From positions 5,710,649 through 5,774,648 of the forward strand of contig NC_052487.1 in assembly GCF_009730915.1 (NCBI RefSeq): a stretch of 64,000 bases of DNA, in the 5' to 3' direction. Below, piece by piece: positions 45,046-55,545 of this stretch. The stretch comes from Dioscorea cayenensis subsp. rotundata (taxonomy: Eukaryota; Streptophyta; Magnoliopsida; Dioscoreales; Dioscoreaceae). A program made the position numbers and the translations under genes. Positions within the stretch are counted from its first letter, which is position 1; the number at the start of each line of letters is the position of its first letter. The notes under the pieces were generated by a model. It did not search any database. It was not told the origin of the DNA and worked only from the letters and a program-made list of their open reading frames with translations.

Positions 45046-46430
45046 AATCTGCAAAATTTGAAAGAAAATCGATCAAACAAGTCAATGAAGCAATGCTGTA
45101 GAAATCCACATAGTCATGCAGAATTTCCGCACGCTCGTGTGGATCCACGGGGCTTGAACCACACATGGTTGCGGCTCAAAAATCCAAAAACACACCTTTA
45201 AATTGGTTCTAACTTCATTCTAAACATGCATAATCATTCTAATTGTAGAAACGAAGCATTATTGACCAGTTTTATCGATTAAAATCAGGAATTGATGAAG
45301 AAAACAAAAGATAGGGCTTAACGACGAGTTGAAATGAAAAACCATGAATTGACCGGAAAACCAAGTAAAAATCACTCCAAAAACGGCAGTACGAAGTTGG
45401 GAAAAAAGCGTGAAGGTGCTCTCAGGCGCAGAGGGAGTATGGGAATGAGAAGAAACGATAATCCTTTAAAAAGGACTCGCGCCTCTTGGCGTTCTGTGCA
45501 TCCGCACGAGCGTGCGGAAATTACCCACGCCCGTGCGCCTCCATAGGAGAGCTTCACAGGGACAGATGCACGCCCTTGTGCACTCTCGGGAAAACCCTCA
45601 CTGTCTCTGAATGCTCTCATACGGGCGTGCCGAAAATACCCATGCCCGTGCGCCTGACCCACAGGGGCAACCGCACGCCCCTGTGGCTTCTCTGTACATC
45701 CGAGAAAATTTCTAAGTGTTTCGCACGCCCATACGGAAAGTCCGCACAGGCTTGGGCATTTACAAGCCCAACTCACATGGGCAGCCGCATGCCTATGTGC
45801 CTTTTCGGGTTGAAGAGAGCTCCTCTGTAGAGGGTCACACAGGCGTGTGGAAATGACCCACTCCCGTGCGCTTTTCAAAAGTTCACCCACAGGGCCGAGG
45901 CCACGCTCCTGTGTGCTCTCGGGATAATCTGCCAAGACTCTGCAGGAAAATGCACGCCCATGCGGAAATTACCCACGGGCATGTGAAAATCGCAAGGTCT
46001 CTCACAGGGGCGAGTCCACACCCTTGTACCGTCTCTGGATGAGCTCACAGTACAAATCCACGGGCGTGCGGAAATTCCACATGCCTGTACGTTTTCTCTG
46101 GATGCCTTAGAAAAAAATCTGCAGGATCTGCAGCACATTTTTGAACATGTGCACACACTCAGAGCCTGCCTTAATATGCAACTAGACCAGTTAAAAACAT
46201 GAGAAATAGCTTATACGACCAAAACTTCGCCAAATCCACATGAAAACACACGATGACATTTAAACTCCACAATGAAATCACGGCAAAAGCAAATAAAAAT
46301 CACGACACCAACACTCAATAATTTATTCTTGCAAGTAAACTAAACTAAAACTAAGAAAACAGTAAGCACTTGGGTTGCCTCCCAAGAAATGCTTGTTTAA
46401 CATCACTTAGCTTCACGTACCTTGTCTTAC
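45046..46430 (-). other. B4 spacer / candidate intron with CACGGGCGTG hairpins
   Basis: On the minus strand: donor GAG|GTAAGAC (46429-46430), conserved block (46369-46406), then about 25 alternating CACGCCC and GGGCGTG arms between 46110 and 45490. AT-rich DNA and the acceptor beside 45050 follow. Frames such as 45372-45935 arise from the repeat and are not genes. Confidence 0.62.
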
Positions 46431-46431
46431 C

Positions 46432-48012
46432 TCACGGGGGTTCATAGATGAAGTTTGCCCTCTTACCCATGGCTTGGAAGCATGATGAGCACAATCTCTT
46501 GACGGTAGATGGTGAATTATTGGGCTTTGGACCACCTAGCAATGGTTCAACCACCTTGTTCGGTTCACGCACGTCTCCAACAGCCTTGGAGCATTTCTGG
46601 TGGCATGTCCTAGCCCTCTTCAACTTCCGGAGCACCTTCTTCAGGATCCCTGAAGTATATGGTTCTTCTTCCGTCGAACCAAGCATCATAACTTCTTCAT
46701 TGTCCTCCTCTTGGTTGAACAAACCTTCGTATGGATCCGGGTTGAACATTTCTGCATGTATTCATCAACAAGCTCATCAGTTATGTATAGAAAATATAAA
46801 GTATCATCGAAATCAAAAGAATGCCACATGGCTTCAGCAAGGCGGTATGTGAGCTTATCATCTCCAACTCTCAATGTTAGCTCTCCGCCGTCCATGTCGA
46901 TCAATGATTTGGAAGTCTGTAAGAAATGCCTCCCAAGTATCAAGGGTATATCCACATCCTCATCGACGTCTAGCACCATAAAATCAACCGGAAAAATGTA
47001 CTTGTCCACCTTGACAAGCACATCTTCAATAATGCCCCTCGGATGTCTCACCGTTCGGTCCACCAGTTGCAAAGTCATCCGAGTAGGCCTAGGCTCGCCC
47101 AAGCCTAGCTTCTGAAAGAAGATGTATGGCATGACGTTGATGCTAGCTCCTGAGTCCGCCAATGCCATTTCTTCACCCATATTGCCAATATTACATGAAA
47201 TGATGAAGCTTCCTGGGTTTTTCTTCTTTTTCGGCATGCTCTTTTGCAAAACCGCCAAGCACAACGCATCTAAAATCACGGAAGCACTCTCCTCTAACTT
47301 TCTCTTATTGTTCAACAAGTCTTTCAAGAATTTTGCATACTTAGGCATTTGGGCCAATGCCTCAACAAAAGGAATATTGATGTGGAGTTACGTGAACAAA
47401 CTCAGGAACTTCTTGTACTGTTCATCCCCTTGGTTATTCTTCAATCTAAAGGGATAAGGGATTCTTAGCTTGAAAGGTGGATGTGCCACCTCTTTCTCTT
47501 TGCTTACTCCCTCCTCGACCTCTATGACCTCAGGTGCGTGTTCATTTGGCTTCTCACTCGGAAGCCTACCTTCAACCTCATAACCACTTCTCAAAGTGAT
47601 TGCCTTCACATGTTCTCTATGATTGCTCTCGGTATTACTCGGCAAGCTTCCTTGTGGCCTTTCCGATAGAGACTTTGCAATCTGCCCCACTTGATTCTCA
47701 AGATTATGTAAAGAGGCGGTATGGTTGCAAAGTGTAGCCTCAACTGATCGAAACCTTCTATCTGACGACTGCACAAACCTAGTCAAGGCCTTCTCCAAAT
47801 CGGTCATTCGGGTCTCCAAACCTGAAACTCTGTTTTCCATCTTTGGGGCTTGTTGTTGTTGGAAACTCGGTGGCCCCATGGCCTTTTGTGGACCTTGGTT
47901 GCTCCACGAGAAATTGGGATGATTCTTCCAACCCGGATTGTAGGTGTTGTTGTAGGGGTTTCCTTGGTTCCTCATTGCATTACCGACATAATCAATGTTC
48001 TCAACCGAAGAA
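46432..48012 (-). pseudogene. B4 gag-protease, 5' truncated
   Basis: Begins in gag at the codons after the zinc knuckle (NQGNPYNNTYNPGWKNHPNFSW). It continues through a Q-rich linker, the pre-protease region and a retropepsin-like domain with intact catalytic ADSGAS (about 47150) and ILGRHFL (Pro to His; about 46940). A stop at about 47387 (CAA to TAA, with a neighbouring change) and a 1-bp loss near 46752 that shifts the frame before the basic tail (MFNPDPYEGL... to FIYEPP, end 46432) inactivate it. As in A, nothing of pol follows. Confidence 0.85.
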
Positions 48013-49304
48013 ATGCTTCCTATGTTGTTTCTTTGATTTTGTGGAATCTAAGGCTTGAAACAAATTTTGAATTGTTGAAAGGAAATGCTTCCTATGTTGT
48101 TTCTTGTGTTGGGATTTGCAAATTAAATTGTGTTAAAAGCTTGAGCTTTACTTGTGTTTTATCTTGTCCTCATGCAAATGGCCGAGGTTTTATTGATTTT
48201 GTGATTATGGATGGATATTGTACTCCGAGTGGAGTTGTGTTTATTGTGTTTATTGTGGCGATTGTTTTGGTGATATCCTACTGCAGTAGGCGGTCTTCAC
48301 GACCAGTCTGTTGAGGTGCTGTGTTGACCGGCTGATTACTACGAGGGCCAGTTCAGGTGAGAGTGTATAGCCCTGACTAGATATTCATTGGGTAGCCGGA
48401 GTCACAACCCGGTGAACTGATGGGTCAACATATAGGGGATGAGTACCTTAGCGGCTCTGAACCTAGCCATTGCCACGGCAAAGGTTTAGAGAGTTTTCTA
48501 GACCATGTTATGTTGGGTGAGTGTTGGGTATTGTGTTTATTTATTTCAAAACCATGATATTTTGTTGTTTTTACTTGTATTTAAAGCCATGTTTTATGAT
48601 TTTTGTGTTGTAAACCCTAGTTGTTGTAAAAAGGGTTTTCTTGGTATTATTATGTTATTTTACTTCTTTTAAAGACTTTTATTATGCGTGTTAATGTTTC
48701 TAAACTAGTATTATTTTTGGTTAAGCATTTATTTTGATGATTTATTATTATTTTTGCTGTTGGTGTATTTTCTGCTAAGGTTGTGCTAACCTCCCCTCAC
48801 TGAGTAACTTTAGTTACTCATCACTCTTTCTTCCTCCCAGTCTATTGCAGGTTGTAGGTGCGACTATGTGGCAGCGTACTGGGCATTTGCTACTGTTCTA
48901 TCTTCTATTGTATTTCCTTCAGTTCATGTATGTTGTTATGAAACATGTTATAAGACCTATGGATGCACTAGTGTGTAGAAAAACCTTGTTGCATGGTTTA
49001 GTATTTAAATACTCTTAAACTTTTGTGTATTAGCATTTCCTACCGTTGTTAGTGTTGTTTCCCTGTGTACTTTGTCAACATCTATATTTTCTATATCCTA
49101 CTGTTGTTGTTGTTGTTGTTGTTGTTGTTACTATCTTTGTGTAACATTATTCTTTTCTGCTATATATCTGCGTTATATATATTGTTGAATCCAGGTGTAT
49201 TGATCACCCTTACGGCATCGTAAGGGTTGAGTGGAGGGGTATCCCTCCTCGGGATTGCTGCGGCGATTGTCGCCTCCCGTGGGCCCGCGGGTCAGGGCGT
49301 GACA
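48013..49304 (+). repeat. E 5' LTR, truncated
   Basis: Matches the last about 1.27 kb of the 3' LTR (52200-53463) and ends GGGCGTGACA. Its first about 1.14 kb are missing. The junction with B4 has a 19-bp filler (AATGCTTCCTATGTTGTTT, 48013-48031) copied from 48083-48103, typical of end-joining repair. Confidence 0.85.
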
Positions 49305-49311
49305 ATTTTAT

Positions 49312-49323
49312 TGGTATCAGAGC
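49312..49323 (+). other. E primer-binding site, initiator tRNA-Met
   Basis: TGGTATCAGAGC, the standard complement to the 3' end of plant initiator tRNA-Met, seven bases after the LTR end. Confidence 0.92.
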
Positions 49324-49470
49324 TACTGGTTTAGACTAATAGCTTCACCTTGTTCTTGTCTTTGACTGTCTTCTGTAGTAACGAGTGGATCCAGTTAGAG
49401 TTGAGCATGTAGAATTGTTGCATATAGGAATTGATTTTGAAAGTTATTTGGGTGTCTTTTTTTAGTAAAA

Positions 49471-50999
49471 ATGCCAGTACAACTCCCGTGCACACGCGGT
49501 AGAGCAGTTGCTCCTACTGTTGAGCCTATTACTACACCGCCTATAGGTTGACGGCGTGGAGTGCCATCTCCACCGTCCACTCCTTCGCCGCTTAGGCAGG
49601 AGGCCAATTCTAGGCATGTACCTACCGTAGCAGTGTCAGTGCATCCTCCAGGAGTACCTGAACCTGTGCCCCAGACCCCAGCGCCCAAGTTAGCACCGTC
49701 CCAGAGGCGATACAGGCGTTTAGAACCTATTGGGACAATCAGGCTAGGCAGCTGACCTATCAGGAGTTTAGAGACTTCATGAGCTTTTGGAGCATGTATG
49801 GAGGGTATGTACCGACTGCGCAGCCACCTGGTTCAGCACCACCTCGAATGCAGTCAGTTCCCCTAGTCCCTGTAGAGGACAGTAGTTCCAGCCAAAGTTT
49901 GTTCCTGTCTAAGCTCCTGAAGAAAGCACGACAGTTAGGCTGCAATTCTTTTGATGGTACGAGGGATGCCATGGTCGCCAAAGAGTGGCTAAAGCAGGTG
50001 ATAGCTACTTTCGACGACATGGTTCTAGAAGAAGAGTTGAGGCTGAAGGTCGCTACGAGGTTACTTGACAGCAGAGCCAGAGTCTGGTGGGAAAGTCTGA
50101 AAGGTCATTTCTATGATGTTTTGAGTTGGTCAGAATTTCATAGGGAGTTTGACGAGGAGTACTACACCCATTTCCATAGAGAACAGAAAAGGCAAGAGTT
50201 CATGCAGTTGAACCAGGGTAACAAATCTGTGATAGAGTATGAGACAGAATTAAAGGACCTAGCAAAGTTTGTACCAGAACTGGTAGGTTCTGAGGAAGTT
50301 TTGTGTTCAAAGTTTGAGGCCGGATTCAACCTCAGCGTTCGGGAGAGGATGTCAGTCACACGAAACCAGAGCTTTAAAGAAGTAGTGTGGTTGGCCCTTC
50401 GAGCAGAAAAGTTGGTTCTAGAAGGCAGATGAATAAGAGAAAGCATCAGTAAAAGGAGAGGTACAGAAATGAGTCAACACTCAAAGAAGAGCAGAGGTGA
50501 GAGTTCGTCTAGTGGTGCACCTTCAGTTGGTTTCTTCATGGTTCCATCAGCCCAGAACAGTGGACAGAAGAGTTTAGTACCTTCAGGCAGTGTGTCAGGT
50601 ACAAGATCAGTAGGAACTATGCGACAGTGTTGGAATTGTCATAAGTTCCATGAAGAACGATGTCGAGAACAGCGCAGATGTTATCAGTGTGGACAAACGG
50701 ATCACATCAGGACGCAGTGTCCACTGTTGACCCGTGGGGACCTTGCTCCAGGACTTAATCCAGGTCATCCTACTCTGTCTAGAGGTTCACAACCTGTGGC
50801 TCAAGCACAGACCACCGCTACCAGATCCGTAGCAGCGAGCAACACCCCTCAGTCAGTAGGATCACGCCCGCAGACTAGATCTCAGACCAGGATCTTTGCC
50901 CTGACTAATGAAGAACCCAAGTGTGAAGCGGACATGATCACAGGTACTATATCTATCTTTTTGTTTGATGCATGTGTATTGTTAGACTCTGAGTCATAG
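49471..50999 (+). pseudogene. E gag with zinc knuckle, start of protease only
   Basis: ATG 49471 begins a Pro-rich N terminus. The retrotransposon gag core (FDGTRDAMVAKEWLKQVIATF, stem RVWWESLKGHFY, FHREFDEEYYTHFHREQK, then RAEKLVLEG) spans about 49940-50430. A canonical CX4-type zinc knuckle follows (CYQCGQTDHIRTQC, about 50675). The frame ends in ITGTISIFLFDACVLLDSES with a stop, where protease normally reads DSG or DSGS: the catalytic triad is reached and then lost. A stop at 49549, a frameshift near 49735 and a TGA at 50430 interrupt the gag. Fourteen codons later the 3' non-coding end of the element begins, so pol was removed cleanly. Confidence 0.85.
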
Positions 51000-51046
51000 A
51001 GATCTTTTGTCATGTAAAAAGGAAATTTCGAGGGCGAAATTTTCTT

Positions 51047-51059
51047 AAGGGGGGTAGAA
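51047..51059 (+). other. E polypurine tract
   Basis: AAGGGGGGTAGAA directly before the LTR start TGTTATAACC. Confidence 0.88.
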
Positions 51060-51964
51060 TGTTATAACCATGTGTTACTGTAGATTGATATAGCCCATTT
51101 CTATACATTTTTCAGCACAACACTGTAGCAATATAGTCCTGTAGCAGCCTGATCCTGTAGCAGACCAGTCCAGTAGCAGCCTGGTTCTATAGCGATTTGT
51201 TACTGTAGAAGCCCGGTCCTGTATTAGTCTGTTACTGTAGCAATTCGTTACTATAGCAGCACGAATTTCCTTCTCTTAAAACCTTTTTTCTTCTTCTTCT
51301 TCTTCTTCTTCTTCTTCTTCTTCTTCTTCTTCTTCCCTAGTTTGGCCGAACCCTTTCTTCTTCCTAATTTTTTTTCCGGTGAGATTTTCCGGCCAACCAA
51401 GTGTCTTCATCCTTCATTCCTCACTCTTGACCTTGGTAAGCTTGGATTTATTGTTTTATACAGTATTTTTCTTGTTTTTAGATTTTCTTGAAAACCTAGA
51501 TTTCTCCATGGATTTACTTGTTTATAGGCTTAAATTGAAGCCATTGACTTGTTGTTCATGTATGAGGATGTTTGTGAAGAAATTTCTTGAATTGGTGTTG
51601 TAAATTTGGAGAAAATCTTAGTTTAAGGGCCGGTTTTACTGTAGCACCGGCAATCTTGAGTTGTTTCTTTGATTTGTTTGGATTAGAATGAAGCTAAAAC
51701 CCCTAGGAATTCATTGGTAACCTTTAAACCTAGCTTTGAGCCAACCCTAGGATCCAATTAGGGTTGTTTGTTAGAAAACTTAGGGTTTTTCTTGTTTGTT
51801 TTGTTTTTTATAATTATTGTTGTGTTTTGTTATACTTTGGCAAGGAGAAGAAGTCTTGGCTCAAGGCAAAGGTTTAGCCGAGGAGTAGCTTGCGAGGAAG
51901 ACGAATTGCCAATTCGGTGAGTGGATTTGTTTAGCATAGCTTTATTAGAAGAATGCCAATAGCT

Positions 51965-52010
<46 letters not shown>

Positions 52011-53463
52011 CATGTTTTTAAGTAAGTTTTTATTGATTTACACTTGTTTGGTATTTTGGTGAATGATAGTTATTATTGAGAAAATTTTGGATGTCTCGTT
52101 TGGCATATGATTTGTTATCGTGGGAATTGTGATTGATATATATATCCATGAGTTTGCGAAATCTTTGTTTTGTATGAAACTTGAGATTTGTTGTGGAAAT
52201 CTTTGATTTTGTGGAATCTAAGGCTTGAAAAAATTTTCAAATTGTTGAAAGGAAATGCTTCCAATGTTGTTTCTTGTGTTGGGATTTGCAAATTAAATTG
52301 TGTTAAAAGCTTGAGCTTTACTTGTGTTTATCTTGTCCTCGCGCAAATGGCCGAGGTGTTATTGATTTTGTGATTATGGATGGATATTGTACTCCGAGTA
52401 GAGTTGTGTTATTGTGGTGATTGTTTTGGTGATATCCTACTGTAGTAGGTGGTCTTTACGGCCAGCCTGTTGAGGTGGCGTGTTGACCGGCTGATTACTA
52501 CGAGGGCCAGTTCAGGTGGGAGTGTATAGCCCTGACTAGATATTCATTGGGTAACCGGAGTCACCAACTGGTGAACTGATGGGTCAACATAAAGGGGATG
52601 AGTACCTTAGCGGCTCTGAACCTAGCCATTGCCACGGCAAAGGTCTATAGAGTTTTCTAGACCATATTATGTTGGGTGAGTGTTGGGTATTGTGTTTATT
52701 TATTTCAAAACCATGATATTTTGTTGTTTTTACTTGTATTTAAAGCCATGTTTTATGATTTTTGTGTTGTAAACCCTAGTTGTTGTAAAAAGGGTTTTCT
52801 TGGTATTATTATGTTATTTTACTTCTTTTAAAGACTTCTATTATGCGTGTTAATGTTTCTAAACTAGTATTATTTTTGGTTAAGCATTTATTTTGATGAT
52901 TTATTATTATTTTTGCTGTTGGTGTATTTTCTGCTAAGGTTTTGCTAACCTCCCCTCACTGAGTTACTTTAGTTACTCATCCCTCTTTCTTCCTTCCAGT
53001 CTGTTGTAGGTTGTAGGTGTGCCTGTGTGGCAGCGTACTAGGCATTTGCTACTGTTCTATCTTCTATTGTATTTCCTTCAGTTTATGTATGTTATTGTTG
53101 TTATGAAACATGTTATAAGACCTATGGATGCACTAGTGTGTAGAAAACCTTGTTGCATGGTTAAGCATTTAAATACTCTTAAACTTTTGTGTATTAGCAT
53201 TTACTACCATTGTTAGTGTTGTTTCCCTGTGTATTTTGTGAACATCTATATTTTCTATATCCTACTTTTGTTGTTGTTGTTGTTGTTACTATTGTTGTGT
53301 AACATTTTTCCTTTCTGCTCTATATTTGTGCTATATATATTGTTGAATTCCAGGTGTATTGATCAGCCTTGCGCCATCCAGAGGGTTGAGTGGTGGGGTA
53401 TCCCTCCTCGGGATTGCTGCGGTGATTGTCGCGTCCCGTGGGCCCGTGGGTCGAGGTGTGACA
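51060..53463 (+). repeat. E 3' LTR
   Basis: 2,404 bp, TGTTATAACC to GTGTGACA. It contains a CTGTAG-rich segment (51073-51260), a TTC microsatellite (about 51290-51338), an AT microsatellite (about 51966-52006) and GTT repeats near 53270. The small frames in it are not genes. Confidence 0.88.
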
Positions 53464-54079
53464 AATAGATTGGCGGCCGTGACTACTTACACCTGGTGTG
53501 GTGTTGGACATGCTTCATCCGATTGCCCAATATCTATTGGTGGTGCATCTTCGGTGGAGAAAGTCGACTTTGTGGGTAATGCAATGAGGAACCAAGGGAA
53601 TCCATATAGCAACACCTACTATCTGGGTTTTAGGAGGACCACAAAAGGCTATGGCACCACCCGGTTTCCAACAACAACAAGCCCCAAACAGGGAGAACCG
53701 AGTTTCAGGCTTGGAGACCCAAATTACCGATTTGGAAAAGGCCTTGACTAGATTTGTGTAATCATCAGATACAAGGTTTAAATCGGTTGAGGCTACACTT
53801 CGCAACCACACCGCTTCTTTGCACAATCATGAGAATCAAGTGGGGCAGATTATGAAATCTCATTTAGAGAGATCACAAGGAAGCTTGCCAAGTAATACCG
53901 AGACCAATCTTAGAGAGCATGGGAAGGAGATCACATTGAGAAGTGGTCGTGAGGTTGAGTGTAGGCTTCCGAGTGAGAAACCTAATGTAGATGTACCCGA
54001 GGTCATAGAGGTTGAGGAGGGAGTAAGCAAAGAGAAGGAGGTGACACCCCTACATTTCAGGCCAAGAATCCCTTATGCC
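53464..54079 (+). pseudogene. B5 gag fragment
   Basis: Plus-strand B gag from the zinc-knuckle region (first Cys lost: TYTWCGVGHASSDC) through NAMRNQGNPYSNTY to RPRIPYA. It contains frameshifts and stops (53749, 53759). It starts exactly at the E LTR end and stops at an LTR end of opposite orientation. No LTR or primer site belongs to it. Confidence 0.75.
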
Positions 54080-55545
54080 TTGACAAACGCACCTTGCATA
54101 AGTCCCGGAAGTGCACGTGGTCGTCAAAGTAATAATCCCAGGTGAGTGGGTATCGTATCCACAGGGAGTAGGGAATAAAAACACTTAATTTGTTTCTCAA
54201 CAATGTGAAAGATAAATAGTGACGAACGCCCCCTGTGTAAGTCACACAATTGCACGGGGTCGTCAAAGTAATAATCCCAGGTGAGTGGGTATCGTATCCA
54301 CAGGTAGTAGGAAATAAAAACACTTAATTTGTTTTTCAACTATGTGAAAGATGAATAGTGATATGTGTGATAAGATATCAATTAACAAAAGTAAAAGCAA
54401 GAAGAAAGAGAGCACAAGTAAAGGAGAATGTAAGGCAATCGATAAAGATGGGGTACCCGGATATTGTTCCGCCTAGGACAATCGTTTCAAGTGCAAGAAA
54501 ACCACTATTATGCTTCCTAACTAATGTAATAGTGAGTCATGGAGATCTTTTAATACATGGTCCAAAATCTAAGGTCAACCATGCCTAACTCTATACATGT
54601 CCCATAGGAGAAATTGGATGACCTCTCAACCTCGCACTCGTATAGAATTGCAATGAGCTCTAGGGATTCCAAGTGATAAATCCTGTTCCTAAATGTAGAC
54701 CTAAACCTTTGGTCCAGGTAGAAGATCCCTAGCCACAATTAAGTCCTAGATGCTAAGATCACTTCTACGCTTCACTCCATTGCACCTGCAACTAAGCGCT
54801 AGCGGAAGGTCATCCCTTAGCCCATTCACTCTACTCACCTTCTCAACACTCTCCAACCTAGATTTGTCTAACTCTCGTGGTGTGTCACTCACTCACAAGG
54901 TTACCAATATGAACTCTCAACCCTAGTGTAACTCTAGGGGAGTATTCATACAATCAAGCATTCAAGATTGGAAGTCACAATAAACATCAATTAATTGAAA
55001 GCATAATAAAGAGATTCAATGAAATGAATACATCCTAGGGTTTACAAATACCCAAGTACCCACTAGGGGGTTTAGCTCTCCATGGAGCTAAGTACAATCA
55101 ATGAAATCGAATGTAAAAGCAGTGAATCCATAGAAAACCCCCTCGATAGTTGTGGCGATGGTCTTGTGTTGAGTCCTCTAGTCGTGGCGATGGTTCCTTT
55201 GTCCGGCCTAGGATACAGCTCGCCGGATCTGTGCCGACGAAAGCTCTCCCAATAACCTTCTTCTAAACGGCGCACGATGTCAGAGCCGTAGAACCTCTCC
55301 AAATCCCTAGCCAATAGCCCTCAAAACCATAGCAAAATCCCTCTCTCAAGTTGAGGAAAAGATGGAGAAAAGAATTGCTAAAATCGGGGCAGAAATCGGC
55401 TTTAAATAGGCTAGAATCGGGCATCCACACGCCCCTGTGGATTTTTGACACTGGCCTATGGAATTTCCGCACGAGCGTGAGTAATTTCCACACGCCCGTG
55501 TGGATTCTCTGAAATTATGTTTTTCTGCCAGCTAAAATAAGTGCT
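54080..55545 (-). repeat. Inverted B LTR pieces
   Basis: Minus-strand family B LTR. About 143 bp of the LTR end (54080-54222) is followed by a second, longer copy starting with the same end (TGACGAACGCCCC at about 54222) and reading to about 55545. There the first about 600-700 bp of the LTR are missing and a plus-strand LTR begins. The CACGCCC motif is at about 55425-55505. No gene. Confidence 0.8.

Larger units (their letters stand above)
43270..48012 (-). mobile_element. B4: family B element, 3' two thirds, minus strand
   Basis: Read on the minus strand: gag (from 48012), protease, spacer, env-like ORF and 3' UTR, ending at 43270. It has no LTRs of its own. The 3' end abuts the B3 3' LTR, and the 5' end abuts a truncated E LTR within gag. 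It is the most informative B copy because it shows the complete gene order gag-protease, spacer, env-like. Confidence 0.82.
48013..53463 (+). mobile_element. E: gag-only chromovirus-like element (TR-GAG type)
   Basis: LTRs at 48032-49304 (5' truncated) and 51060-53463, initiator-tRNA-Met primer site, one gag ORF that stops at the very start of protease, then a classic 3' end (CGAGGGCGAAATTTTCTTAAGGGGGG split at 20 bases) and LTR. All of pol is absent. This matches the plant class called TR-GAG. The gag and the PPT context point to the Tekay/Del lineage of Ty3/Gypsy. The LTR overlap region is nearly identical between copies, so the insertion is fairly young. Confidence 0.85.

Noticed and set aside
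51379..51603. Hydrophobic 74-aa ORF as a small membrane protein
   Set aside because: It lies wholly inside the E 3' LTR. The T-rich sequence gives Leu/Phe codons by composition, and there is no counterpart outside LTRs.
51966..52006. AT microsatellite as a replication origin or matrix site
   Set aside because: A simple repeat in an LTR gives no support for either role.
53229..53468. Leucine-rich ORF near the E LTR end
   Set aside because: Produced by the GTT microsatellite in the LTR, and spans the E/B5 boundary.
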